64,000 nucleotides of DNA. It comes from Aradus depressus (Eukaryota > Arthropoda > Insecta > Hemiptera > Aradidae). Position 1 is the stretch's first letter; every line of letters starts with the position of its first letter. The position numbers were made by a program, and so were the translations under genes. The stretch lies in the NCBI GenBank assembly GCA_963662175.1, contig OY759222.1, positions 14,394,222-14,458,221 on the forward strand, given 5' to 3'. Positions 40,366-50,109 of this stretch are shown here, piece by piece. The notes beneath the pieces were generated by a model, which did no database searches, had not been told where the DNA came from, and saw nothing but the letters and a program-made list of their open reading frames with translations.

Positions 40366-40970
40366 GACCGTTCCAAATGCTCCAATTTAAATTCCATATA
40401 CACCAGAAAATCACCAGATTCCGTCCCTCTGATCTTTATCTCCCGTCCCACAGGACAACAACCTCCTTCCTTATCCAGGCTAACTCCCTCTGGAACTCTC
40501 TCCCTCTCCAGATCCGCCATGCTCCTTCTCTTCATTCATTTAAGTCCCTACTTTTCCATTATCTCCTAACTCAACAAACCTCTGATTCCTAAGGCTGCCT
40601 CCTATGAGATAGTTCTCGTCTACCTATAAGTCTCTCACTCTACTGGACAGTTCGTTACTCTTCTCTCTCAACAGTCCAGTTTTTTATAATTCATTCATAA
40701 ACAAGTCATTATTGTTATCATGTTTCTCATTATTATTCATACTTGTTTTTCTAATTTTTCTATTTTTATTTCTCTTTATTATTTTCACTAGTTTATTATA
40801 TTGTTTTACTGATTGCCTGTTTTTAACATTTACTTCTAGAGACCTCTTTTATATTATTATATATTTATTCTTCTCAACTGGTTGATACTTGTATACTCTT
40901 GTTTATTTTTTATGTTATTATTCTTAGGAGACGTATGTCCCAGAATAAAGATTATTTTTCATTTCAATAG
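40366..40970 (+). mobile_element. LINE 3' end (RTE/CR1-like C-terminus and 3' UTR)
   Basis: The frame at 40377-40592 ends a non-LTR polyprotein and is followed by about 380 bases of AT-rich 3' UTR. This ends gtatgtcccagaataaagat with a poorly defined tail. 5'-truncated. The left junction with DR1 is near 40366. Confidence 0.65.
40377..40592 (+). CDS. LINE polyprotein C-terminal fragment (71 aa)
   Basis: The open frame contains TRFRPSDLYLPSHRTTTSF, then LWNSLPLQIRHAPSLHSFKS and LLFHYLL before the stop. The motif R-x-xxLWNSLPxxIRxxxSLxxFKxxL is the extreme C-terminus of many RTE/CR1-related LINE polyproteins. The fragment is intact over its 71 codons, but the start Met is arbitrary and nothing upstream encodes RT. 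I place it in the LINE class with confidence and leave the clade open. Confidence 0.7.
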   Translation: MLQFKFHIHQKITRFRPSDLYLPSHRTTTSFLIQANSLWNSLPLQIRHAPSLHSFKSLLFHYLLTQQTSDS

Positions 40971-40984
40971 TTTCTTTTTTTTTT

Positions 40985-41385
40985 TTGGATGGCCTACTTC
41001 CGGCGGAGGCCACGACACCCATCGCCGAATCGTTTATCATTCAAAATAAAACAAAAACATAAATAATTGGCTGCTGCCGACCATCTCCCAGTCCACCTTA
41101 ATTTCCTTGTTGCGCTGAGAGAGCTCGGGATAAATGTGGGGCGTTCGCTAGCTGTAGTACATTGGGGCGCCGGGGGCGACTACTGGCATGCCTGCAGTCG
41201 TCCCCAGCGCAGAGTCATAGTGCTTTCTTCTTATTCCGCGAGGAGGTGACAAATCGGCTGAACATTGGGTAGTCGGTTTCCGTCACCAGCTGCCGTAGAT
41301 CGAGTCCCAGGTACGATCCAGTCCTGCGTATCAACTCCACCCTAGGCCCGTCGTACAGCGCACATTCGAGGACCACATGTTGACA
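40985..41385 (-). pseudogene. LINE RT C-terminal remnant, same family as 8380-8768
   Basis: The minus-strand frame at 41215-41421 reads QHVVLECALYDGPRVELIRR, then GLDLRQLVTETD and FSRFVTS. It is the histidine/cysteine tail of a LINE polyprotein, clearly homologous to the 8400-8620 copy (DGPRVELI, GSYLGL and SRFV are shared). The sequence to 40985 is its GC-richer 3' UTR, ending near a T run. The left edge of the frame beyond 41385 is unrelated fold-back repeat H. Confidence 0.62.
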
Positions 41386-41440
41386 TGACCGAAATATTGT
41401 CGGAAAAAAATAAGAAGACACCTCTGGAAGAAATGTCTGT
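41386..41440. repeat. Fold-back repeat H fragment
   Basis: gaccgaaatattgtcgg, aataagaagacacctctgg and aagaaatg match one arm of the hairpins at 21160 and 22309. Confidence 0.65.
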
Positions 41441-41449
41441 GAACACCAT

Positions 41450-41875
41450 AACGCCCGATAGAAATTTTATGTGAAATCAGAACCCTCTAACAACGACACC
41501 AATTGATTCTCAGCCAAATCGACCAAAATCAAGGGGGAGATTATGGAGGAGGCTTAACTCAAAAACTCTAATAACTGCCGATAGAATGATTGTATTGTCA
41601 TAAAATTTCATATGTAGATTCAAAATCTCATGCGGACACCACTTATTGATTTTTAGAGGAATCTGCAGAAGGGGGCTCAACACAATTTACAGATATTTTT
41701 GCAGGTATTTTCCAAACTTTCAGAAATTCCCCTCCTAAATTCAGATTTGCTGACAGCCCTTTTGCCTAAATACCCGAAAATATGAGTTTTAGCCCAAACG
41801 GTCGATTGGCTTTGACAGGAGAGGGAAAACGTAATTAATTAATTCTGGCTGGAGAAGTACATAAGATACGACCTT
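41450..41875. repeat. DR1 dispersed repeat, long copy
   Basis: Two subunits with gattctcagccaaatcgacc, aaaactctaataactgccg and gataaaatttcatatg-like blocks, then the terminal tagcccaaacggtcgattgg and taattaattctggctggaga. Confidence 0.68.
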
Positions 41876-42264
41876 TATAATGGTAATTGTTCTGGGTATT
41901 CAACTAAAATAGATAATAGTGATAACTGGAATAGCTAATGCAGTTTCAGGGTGCACCAGTGTTGCAGTCCGTCTCCTGAGCTCGTTTACCTTTATAAGAC
42001 AGTTACGGAAGGCACTAGATGAAGGAGGGTTCACATCTGTAGCTGTAGCAAGTCTACAGGTAGCCATCTGATGAAGTATCTGTGGGGGACAAACGAACGA
42101 CCTATGATTAGCTCTGGAATGCAGTTCGGAGCCTGTATTGAGTGCTTCTTAAATTACATTTTCTAAGTAGATTTTCTCACTGCCTCCTCCTTATCTTAAC
42201 TGAAGAATTTGAAAAACGGATTCCATGTTAGCGTTTTCTCTCTTTTTTTAAAATTCCTCAGCTG

Positions 42265-42425
42265 TTTGAAGTACAGGGGAAGTTTTATAATCTGTCAGAA
42301 ATTTGTGGTTGAGTTATAACCAGATTTATATCCATTTATTACTTCTCCATCACGAACTAATCAATTAAGTTAAATAGACCGTTTGGACTATAAATTAGAA
42401 ATCAATTTTTGACTTATATAATAAT
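42265..42425. repeat. DR1 dispersed repeat fragment
   Basis: caggggaagttttataatct, cagaaatttgtggttgag-like and aaatagaccgtttggacta. Confidence 0.5.
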
Positions 42426-42429
42426 AATT

Positions 42430-42905
42430 GATGTAGAAGGGTAGAGTAATGAACCGGCTAGCAGAGCCGGCCACCCAAAAATACCCCGGAAGGCGTGGGA
42501 GGATGTTGTGTTGACTCCCTTGGCTTCAGCTGGATATATAGACGGGTTTTCTTCCACTGGCGTTGTCCTCCGTACTCTGCTTCTGCTTCTATTTCTTATT
42601 TATATGTCAAACCCCAATGGTATCAAAAGTTCCAACTACCGGTCCCTTAACCCAGAGCTGCTGAGGGAGCGGGAGTCGTCAGGGGTAGGGTCAGGCGTCA
42701 GCTGACCCTAGGAGCCCTCTAGCACGGATTCCCAACCGCTCAACAGCCCCGGACAGCACCCGCGCTCACCAGGGGCCTAAAAGGTTTGGGGACAGTGGCG
42801 TGATGGTAGTGCCACCTAGTAGCTTTAAGGTGAACTACCATCACGGGCCAATCATGTTAAATTGGGGAAGTTTTTATACTTGTTCTCGGCACGTGCGAGA
42901 ATGTC
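42430..42905. other. GC-rich island of about 475 bp, unassigned
   Basis: Clearly GC-richer than the window. It contains the direct phrases ccggctagcagagccgg and gggagcgggagtcgtcaggg, and a perfect inverted repeat cgtgatggtagt...actaccatcacg at 42800-42845. Open frames (42508-42705 and 42800-43027) have no familiar motif. It may be the 5' region of a LINE or a fragment of a host CpG island. I cannot decide. Confidence 0.35.
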
Positions 42906-42926
42906 ACGGGAAGAGAGTTGGTATCA

Positions 42927-43120
42927 TAATAATAATAATAATGTTTATTTCCGTTAAACCAATACATGGTAATAGGATACGTCAAAAGAATTTATACATT
43001 AAGATAGCTTATAAATTAGATTTTTGAATGAATAAAAACTGAATAAATACTTTAAAATATATGAGTACAAAAAAAAAAAAAAATTAATATGTAGATACAT
43101 TTATAATGTGTAAATATATT
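42927..43120 (-). mobile_element. LINE-like 3' end with (ATT)n tail
   Basis: Minus strand: aatttataagctatcttaat, then ggtttaacggaaataaacat and ATT repeats. Same family as 3403-3640. Confidence 0.4.
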
Positions 43121-43139
43121 TTTCAATTTAATAAAAATT

Positions 43140-43790
43140 AAGATAACCATTTTTAAAAAAATTTAAATTTTCTCTCCTCGGAGAATAGACACTACCCAAT
43201 TGACAAAACTACAAGTGAACAACGCTTTCATAGATTACATTCCTAACCACGAAACAAATATCTTGGAATTCATTTGGACACAAAATTAACATGGAATCAC
43301 CGCATAAACAACAAACTCACGCAAGCATATACCAGACTATAGCAACTCTACCCCCTCATCAACAGAAGATCGCCACTCAGGTACACTTGCAGCGTTCTTC
43401 TCTACATATCTCTACTCAGACCACTATTCACATATGGTTAACAACAAACAAAACAAACATTCAAATCTTCGAAGATTTGAAAACAAGGTTCTCCGTTTGG
43501 CAGTAAACGCACCCTGGTTCGTCCGGAACACCCAAATTGGTCGAGAAACCGGCCTTCTTGATATCGCAGACTTCCTGAAAAGACTTACCACGGGCTATCT
43601 TTGGTATCGGGAGCTCAATTTTATCGATTGGGCCAACCAACCCAAAATAGAAGGCTAAAACCTCGCCTTTACCAGCACACCTTGTACTCAACTATTTATT
43701 CTATTTTATTTTTCTTATTCTATTTTTTTTTTGTTGTGTAGAGTGCTTTGTGCACTGGAAAAAGAAATCAAGATTTTTTTTTTTTTTTTT
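43140..43790 (+). pseudogene. Jockey-type LINE 3' end
   Basis: Across three frames the sequence encodes PNHETKYLGIHLDTKLTWNH, then a shifted PLRYTCSVLLYISLLRP-like stretch, then NLRRFENKVLRLAVNAPWFV, RNTQIGRETGL and LKRL. This is the C-terminal third of a jockey-like RT polyprotein (YLGIHLDxxLTW, NAPWFVRN). At least two frameshifts. The 3' UTR contains ttgtgtagagtgctttgtgc and runs into a long T-rich/poly(T) stretch at about 43775-43797. Not functional. Confidence 0.75.
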
Positions 43791-43796
43791 TTTTTT

Positions 43797-43885
43797 TAAA
43801 CTCCTCCGGAAGTGTCTTTATCACAAGGATGTTTCGTGACGTTCTTATGTCCCTTCATCAGGTCTCAATGTGCGAGATATAGAAA
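43797..43885 (-). ncRNA. Hammerhead-like repeat end
   Basis: Minus strand: gagacctgatga, then agggac-ataagaac-gtcac, gaaa, and the 3-bp helix aca-tcct-tgt. An exact CTGATGA core and GAAA are present. Stem II has one mismatch and an extra A after the core, and the base after the short helix is G, unfavourable for cleavage. Related to 3965-4070 and to the arms of repeat H. Confidence 0.38.
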
Positions 43886-43904
43886 AGAAAAATAAAACAA
43901 TGTA

Positions 43905-44211
43905 ACTATAACAATACGGGCCTCATACTAAATTTTGTGTCGATACATTCATTGAATCGACCGTTATTAGTGTTTTTGAGTCGAGCCCCGTCTTTTTTTA
44001 ATTTTGTAATCAGGGATTTGGAAAACTTGAAATTCCGATGAAAACCCAATATCGATTTTCTGACGGAACACAACCCCATATAATTCGTATCGCTGGGGAA
44101 GAAAAAATGTCTGTGTGTCTGTCTCGACACGGCATTTTCTATTTGTAAAAAAAAGGAAATCAGAAGAGGGTTCAACACAACAACCCCAATATCTGCTGAT
44201 ATAATGAATGT
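43905..44211 (+). repeat. DR1 dispersed repeat, interrupted by SINE
   Basis: tactaaattttgtgtcgata, cattcattgaatcgaccgtt and ttggaaaacttgaaattccg. The copy continues after the SINE at 44560. Confidence 0.62.
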
Positions 44212-44556
44212 AGGTTAGATTAGGTTTTATGACTCATGCCCGGGCTTTAACTACGCGGTCATATCGCCTACTACCAAAGCGCTCTTTCGTCACTCTGATG
44301 GACATGAGCCCGACTCTACTATGGGAGTCCTAAATTTTGCCTACCCTAAATTTTTATTCATCTAGGGCAGGGGTCTTTAACGAGTACCTGACATTGTACA
44401 GGCTCGGGACCATCTCTTAACGTCCCATCCGAAGGACGGCGTGCTTAAGTTTATTTTACCTCCCAGATAAAATAAACTAAGGGAATCAGTCGGGTTTTGA
44501 ATCCATGATCTTGAGCTCAGAAGACAAGCACGCATACCACTGAGCTACCGGCGCCC
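44212..44556 (-). mobile_element. SINE S1, full length
   Basis: Minus-strand complete copy, tail gtaggttagattaggtttta (plus-strand reading), head at agctaccggcgccctc. The B box is slightly changed. Target duplication not clear. Inserted in DR1. Confidence 0.9.
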
Positions 44557-44559
44557 TCT

Positions 44560-44850
44560 ATAATTCATCACGTCATGAAATTTCATATTGAAATTCAAAA
44601 CCTATTAAGACGACACTTAATATTTAGATGAATTGGCAGAAGGGAAAGGGAAAATTTCAATTCAAAATCCCATAAGTCTTATCATTATCTCGTGAAATCG
44701 GTCGTAGGGAAGGGGGGATTTCAGTAGTCCCTATGGTAAGTCAACTAAGGATTTTTATCCCAAACACTTTTAGAGGAAGAGTAAAATCTTAATTAATAAA
44801 TTCGTACTGGGGAAGTACATTGGCAATGATTCATGAACGAGTTTTATAAT
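44560..44850. repeat. DR1 dispersed repeat, second half
   Basis: cacgtcatgaaatttcatat, gacgacacttaatatttaga and aattaataaattcgtactgg, ggaagtacattggcaatgat. Confidence 0.6.
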
Positions 44851-44854
44851 CTTA

Positions 44855-45005
44855 AGATGGCTTCTTATTTCATTTTCAATTTTTTCTCTTTTGTTTTTCT
44901 TTACAACTTATGAATCCCTTAACAACAAGCATAAATCCTTAATTTTCCATGATGGAAGCAGGTTTTTTTTTTACAATAACAAAATTTGCAACTGAAATTT
45001 CTCGG
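44855..45005. other. No gene recognised
   Basis: AT-rich with T runs. Confidence 0.35.
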
Positions 45006-45008
45006 GAT

Positions 45009-45175
45009 TTTTTTTTTTTTTCTTTTCGTCTTTTATTTATAAAGATGCAACTGTTGTTAGGGTTTTACAACCAGCATCTATGATGGTATTGATATGTTGG
45101 CGTGAAGGGCATGTGAGAGGAAGGCCACCCAGTGGTAGGTCCTCGGGACGAAAATGTATCTTAATTATTAGGACA
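45009..45175 (-). mobile_element. LINE 3' end with poly(A), minus strand
   Basis: Minus strand: cctaccactgggtggccttc, then about 100 bases of UTR and a poly(A) (T run at 45010-45022). The ccactgggtg phrase is shared with the jockey-type end at 37350-37680. Confidence 0.42.
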
Positions 45176-45179
45176 AGAA

Positions 45180-45540
45180 CAGAAAATAAATTAATAGATA
45201 AAAAAAATATTTAAAAAAATAATGAAGAATAAAAAGGAATTGAAAGACAATTTTGATGGATGGGTAAGAGAGATGATAAAAGTTAAGGAAAATAATGTAA
45301 AAAAAAATATATATATATATTAAGAACGAATAGGATTTAAGGTGGCAGTAAGTCGCGGTTCCATCTTCTCATTAACCTTCGTGGGGCGTTTTGATGGTAT
45401 GTGTGTAAAGTTTTCTAAAAAACGTATGTAAGTAGTTTGTATTGTGACGGGTATTGTGTGTATCATAAGATCGTTATGAAGTGTACTGTTGTTTATGTAT
45501 GGGGGGGCACTGTTTTTGACTGAAACGCCTGAATTCGTTT
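45180..45540. other. No gene recognised
   Basis: AT-rich with a short (TA)n at 45311-45321. No identifiable element. Confidence 0.35.
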
Positions 45541-45544
45541 GATG

Positions 45545-45622
45545 TGCTCAAGGTATTTTTTTCAAGGTTTGAACCCGCGATCATAAACACAATTAGTATA
45601 CCTCTGAGGGATCGGCACCCCT
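45545..45622 (-). mobile_element. SINE S1 head remnant
   Basis: Plus-strand reading gtgctcaaggtat, gtttgaacccgcgatcat and acctctgagggatcggcacc is the inverse of a worn S1 head. Confidence 0.45.
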
Positions 45623-45629
45623 TACAAAA

Positions 45630-46380
45630 TTAATGTGCAATTAAATATTAATAAAAAAAAAACAATGAAATTACTACCATTTTATAGCTTGAATAACCTC
45701 ACAAGATTTACGAGCAAAAAAAAAAAAATAATAATAATTGTGGTAAAACATTTTTACAAAGACATTCCTTGTCTATCTAACTTTGTCTATTTAACAGCCG
45801 GTGATTCACCGATTTTTTTTTTCTGTGTTAAGGGTATAAATTTACATCTAAAATCTTTCATTACACACTGAAAACAGTGTCTCAAAAATAAATATTAAAA
45901 AACATTGAAAAAATATTCAAATGGGCAAGTTGTGTGTTGTGAGTTTAGTGTAATTCCCTTGAACAAAACATACGCTTAAGTTCAGGGTGATGTTTACAAT
46001 TTTAGTAGGAATAAAAAAAAAATAGTCAAATCGCCGTTCTTGCTCCAAGTGAATTCAAATTTATGAGGTCAGTTTAAGATGGGAGGGGAGGAGTGTGTGG
46101 CAGAGTGGAGTATATTTATTGTTTTCATTGTGCCTTTTCCAAGGTGTTTATTTAAGCCACTTTAAGTGGAGGGGTGGGTCCGAGCAGACGGCAGCCATAA
46201 TTCACTCCAAGACAAAGAAACTGTGGAGAACAAAGGTTCGGACGGTAGCGTAGCTCGGCTCTCTGGAAACCCGAGGACGTCACAGACAGAAAGTTAGAAA
46301 GAGAATCTATAGGCTGCATGAAGGAGGTTGGCTGTCTGTTCCCTAGGTCGCATTTCCCCATTATTGTATTTTTTTTTAAC
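45630..46380. other. No gene recognised
   Basis: Mixed sequence. A GC-richer segment at 46080-46350 has a 69-codon minus-strand frame without known motifs. Confidence 0.35.
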
Positions 46381-46386
46381 TTTCAG

Positions 46387-46520
46387 GGTTAGGTTAGGTT
46401 TTATGACTCATGCCCGGGCTTTAACTACGAGGTCATATCGCCTACTACCAGAGCGCTCTTTCGTCACTCTGGTGGACATGAGCCCGACTCTACTGTGGGA
46501 GTCCTAAATTTTGCCTATCC
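46387..46520 (-). mobile_element. SINE S1, strongly 5'-truncated
   Basis: Tail (gggttaggttaggtttta in plus-strand reading) and about 110 bases of body, ending at ttttgcctatcc. A typical truncated insertion. Confidence 0.8.
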
Positions 46521-46615
46521 GTATTTCTGGACATTGAAAAAACGTTTGATCGTGTCTGGCCTTTTAACTTTCATATAACTACCTTTATATTCTAAGGAAG
46601 TTAGTGTCTTGTAGG

Positions 46616-46787
46616 AATGGGTGATAGTCGATAGTTGGTCATTATCGATAGTCCGATACTATCGGTGGAAAACTATCGATAGTATCGATAAGTCAGTAAG
46701 TTGCCGCTTATCATGCAAAATATTTTCCAATTCCAGTATTATATTATAATTATATATTTATTTTTTCATGTACATATACCTAATTTA
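46616..46787 (+). mobile_element. CGATA-rich hAT-like MITE fragment
   Basis: taggaatgggtgatagtcga and the following roughly 150 bases match the inverse of 56040-56195, including ttggtcattatcgatagtcc-like and cagtaagttgccgctt. Its right part is interrupted by a SINE. Confidence 0.62.
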
Positions 46788-47085
46788 GAGGGCGCCGGTA
46801 GCTCAGTGGTATGCCTGCTTGTCTTCTGAGCTCAAGAACGTGGGTTCGAAACCCGACCAAGGCCCTTAGTTTATTTTATCTGGGAGGTAAAATAAACTTT
46901 AGAACGCCGCCCTTCGGATGGGAGGTTAAGCGATGGTCCCGAAGCCTGTACGATGTCAGGTACTCGTTAACGACCCCTGCCCTAGGTGAATAAAAATTTA
47001 GGGTAGGCAAAATTTAGGACTCCCATAGTAGAGTCGGGCTCATATCCACTAGAGTGACGAAAGAGCGCTCTGGTAGTAGGCGATC
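46788..47085 (+). mobile_element. SINE S1, 3'-truncated
   Basis: gagggcgccggtagctcagt, B box gggttcgaaacccgaccaag, and body to tggtagtaggcgat. The tail is missing. Inserted in the CGATA-rich MITE. Confidence 0.85.
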
Positions 47086-47094
47086 ATTTTTTTC

Positions 47095-47350
47095 GATAAG
47101 AGTAACCGTTTTGGGTAAATCAAGGAAATGTCCAAAAATATGTGTTTCAAAACTACATTTCAAGATGGTTTTCAGCATACGAGTATATCTCGAAAACCGG
47201 CCGACCTATGAAAAATCGTATTTTATTTAAATTAAGTCATACACACACACACACACGCAGAGATACCATGAAAATGTTCAAAACGTATTCAGGGGACCTT
47301 GAAACGTGAAAATCCGTTGAAACCTCGATCTCGTATTTTGGCATGATTAC
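47095..47350. repeat. Repeat R3, copy 1
   Basis: aaccgttttgggtaaatcaa, aatatgtgtttcaaaactac, atttcaagatggttttc and aaacgtattcaggggacctt recur in the same order at 57215-57665. Contains (CA)n. No frame. Confidence 0.6.
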
Positions 47351-47354
47351 AATA

Positions 47355-47855
47355 CTTGCATACTATAAGTAAGTAAAAATCTTTTTTTGCAAAGGTAAAT
47401 AGAAAACTGCTTGGTACTAATAACTTTCAATGTAATTGTAGAGTGTAATATTTTCTATTGGACAATTCCTTTTGCGATTCTTTTGTCGACGTAGTTCTGT
47501 ACCGCTTACAATTCACAGAGTGTAAACTCATAAAAATTACCATATAGAATCCTGCTTATCTGGAAGAGTGCTGAAACTGTGCTAAATGTCACCCTCATGA
47601 CTTCAACATTGCACATTTTACAACATAGAAACGTATCGTACTTCCCAAATTGCGTGAGCGGTTTGTTTAAAGATTACTGGTCAAATCAGGAACATATTTC
47701 ATCTCCAAACGTCAAAATACCTAGATCTGGATCAGGAATGATCTGTCTACTACACACTACATACAGGAATTGTCCAATAGTCTCATTTTGGATCTATCCC
47801 TCTAAACAGTAAATAAAAACATAATATTTATAAAACTTTATTTTTATTTCCAAGG
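47355..47855. other. No gene recognised
   Basis: A 77-codon open frame at 47579-47812 has no familiar motif. Otherwise featureless. Confidence 0.35.
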
Positions 47856-47859
47856 AATA

Positions 47860-48430
47860 CAAAGTATAGGGGAAGTTATGTAATCGGTCAAAAATTCAAT
47901 GCGTAGTTTTAAATGGAATTTCATGTTTTCGACCTACAGAAGAAAAAAAAATGCTGACTACCTGTGAACACGATAAATCCCGATAGACTGAATGAATCGA
48001 CACAAAATTTCATATGTGCGACCGGAACCTTATAAAGACATCACATACAGATTTTCAGCAAAATCGGCCAAAGAGAAGGGTGGATTAGGGGAGAGGTTTA
48101 ACACAAAAACTCTAATAACTGCTGTTGTAATGTATATATCAACACAAAATTTCATACGAAAATTCAACAGCCGTAAGAACGACACAATCTGCTTCCCCAG
48201 AACGAATTAATCAAAAATCTCTCGCTCCCCCTCCAAATCCAGTGCACCGTTTGCGCTAATATTCAATCGTTGACTTACATAGGGGCTCCTAAATCCTCAT
48301 ACTAAATTTTGTACCGAAAACACTGAAAATGTGTCGTTCTTATGGGGTTTTGAATTCACATATGAAATTTTGTGTCGATACATTCATTACAACTACAATT
48401 ATTAGAGTTTCTGAATACTCTCACCTATCT
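47860..48430. repeat. DR1 dispersed repeats in two orientations
   Basis: 47860-48185 reads tataggggaagttatgtaat, gatagactgaatgaatcgac and aaaactctaataactgctgt. From 48190 the opposite set begins: cttccccagaacgaattaat, ccagtgcaccgtttgcgcta and ttcattacaactacaattat. Confidence 0.7.
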
Positions 48431-48440
48431 CCCCTTCTCT

Positions 48441-48750
48441 TTGGCCTTCTGAACTCAAGGTTGTGGGTTCGAAATCTGGCCGAGGCCCTTAGTTTATTTT
48501 ATCAGGGAGGTAAAATAAACTTAAGCACGCCGTCCTTCGGATGGGACGTTAAGCGATGGTCCCGAGCATGTACGATGTCAGGTACTCGTTAAAGAGCCTG
48601 CCCTAGGTGAATAAAAATTTAGGGTAAGTAATATTTATGACTCCCACAGTAGAGTCGGGCTCATGTCATCCAGAGTAACGAAAGAGCGCTCTGTTAGTAG
48701 ATATGAGCTCGTAGTTAAAGCCCGGGCATGAGTCATAATAACTAACTCTA
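48441..48750 (+). mobile_element. SINE S1, lacking the first head bases
   Basis: Begins ggccttctgaactcaaggtt, with B box gggttcgaaatctggccgag, body, and tail ataataactaactct. Confidence 0.83.
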
Positions 48751-48754
48751 TCTA

Positions 48755-49190
48755 GCCGAAGACTAACTCATAGAACTGGTATTTAATTTCAAGGTGAGTA
48801 TTGGATTTAAAGGTTTTAGAATGAACAATGTAGAGATTTTTTCCGGAAAACCGTGTTGCTGATCCGAGAGAACTAGTTGATCTCCAGAAAATCCCAGCTA
48901 ATCTGGACGTTTGGCATCCCCACCTCTACGGTTCCCATTGAACCTAAGACGAATCACTTTCCAATAACCGCTTTTCCACATCCTCGAGGCCCTTTTTTAC
49001 TTTCTTATACCTTTAGTAAAAGGGTTTAGGGCATCTTAATCATAACTCTCTTCAATTTTAAGTACATTTTATTTTGAAATGACGCCTTAAAATCGATTTT
49101 TTTTTAATGTTTACTCAATTTATAGAAAAATAGTTAGACCTAAAAAAAAATTGATCTTTATTAAATTTCTAACTGTCCTCTGATTGAGAT
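48755..49190. other. No gene recognised
   Basis: AT-rich, without identifiable features. Confidence 0.35.
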
Positions 49191-49194
49191 AGGA

Positions 49195-49700
49195 CCCATA
49201 CATAGCCGGATTTAGCCATGGCTCCAGGTTCTCCACCAAGTTAGAATTTCGAACCAAAAAAAAATGTTCTGATAACCCCAAAAAATATAGAAAATCGTTT
49301 ATAAAGAAAAATTTTGCAAAATAATGAAAATAATGTACAATCTACTTTTTGCAATGCAGAGCTCCGCATGTATTTATCAATGACGGTAACAAACTGCAGC
49401 TGGGAAAGTTCTTTTTCGAAACTGAAGCTCATCGAAAACAGATTTCGAACGAGTATGAATCAAAATCGGCAACAAATCTCATGCTTTTCAGTTTAGAAAG
49501 TGATATTCTTCATAATTTGAGTTTTGATGAGCTTATAACCACTTTTGCGAATAAAAAAAATGTCGCAAACCTTTTTTACCTTGAAACTTTCTAAAAATTT
49601 TATGTAAGCAAAATTATGACAATAAACATTTCTAATAATTAGGATTTATAATGGAGTTCAATCTTTCTCAGAAATAAAAAATTGTAGAGGCCCCAGGGCC
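49195..49700 (+). mobile_element. hAT-type element with transposase remnant
   Basis: The left flank catagccggatttagccatg and the right flank agaggccccagggcctc fit the GGATT...GGGCCCC-type ends of one hAT group. The relic of a hAT C-terminal region lies between them. Exact ends and target duplication are not resolved. Confidence 0.5.
49314..49594 (+). pseudogene. hAT transposase C-terminal dimerisation-region remnant
   Basis: One frame gives CNAELRMYLSMTVTNCSWES, then SFSKLKLIENRFRTSMNQNR. A second, shifted frame continues MLFSLESDILHNLSFDELIT and TFANKK. Together these follow the hATC pattern (LRxxLxxPVTxxSxERSFSxLKLIKxxLRxxMxQxRLxxLxxLSIExDxxxxxxFxxxIxxFAxxK) known from ZMYM-like hAT transposases. 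The Cys-Glu of CERSFS has become Trp-Glu-Ser-Ser. The frameshift and missing catalytic domain make it a dead copy. Its hAT group differs from that of 12125-12313. Confidence 0.72.
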
Positions 49701-49704
49701 TCAG

Positions 49705-50105
49705 AATTCAGTTTTGTGCCATCAATGAAATGGAGATGCAATAAATCAAAATGTAGAAAAGAAAAAGGAATAAAAACAGACCAAAAAATGTAAAAATATC
49801 GATATCTGTCAAAATATTGAGATATTTAAACATCGATATTGCAAAATCGATAACTAGTAAGTACATGGGGTTAGCAGACCAGTACCGAGAATTGTACAAT
49901 AGTTAACTTTTTTCATTAATATAATTTACATATTTTGGGAAATAAATATGTGTGATAGATTTTTTAAATCGCATATAACGCTATACTTCAGTATTTTGAC
50001 CTATCTCGTGTCCTTTTTCTCTTAGGAATTCTTTAATTATATTCAATTATTAAAATTTCTTATTCGCATGCCAAGCTCACATTACTGTAACTTTGCAATA
50101 TAATG
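49705..50105. other. No gene recognised
   Basis: AT-rich. A few atcgatat motifs at 49797-49855 recall the CGATA-rich MITEs, but no boundaries are visible. Confidence 0.35.
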
Positions 50106-50109
50106 ATAA

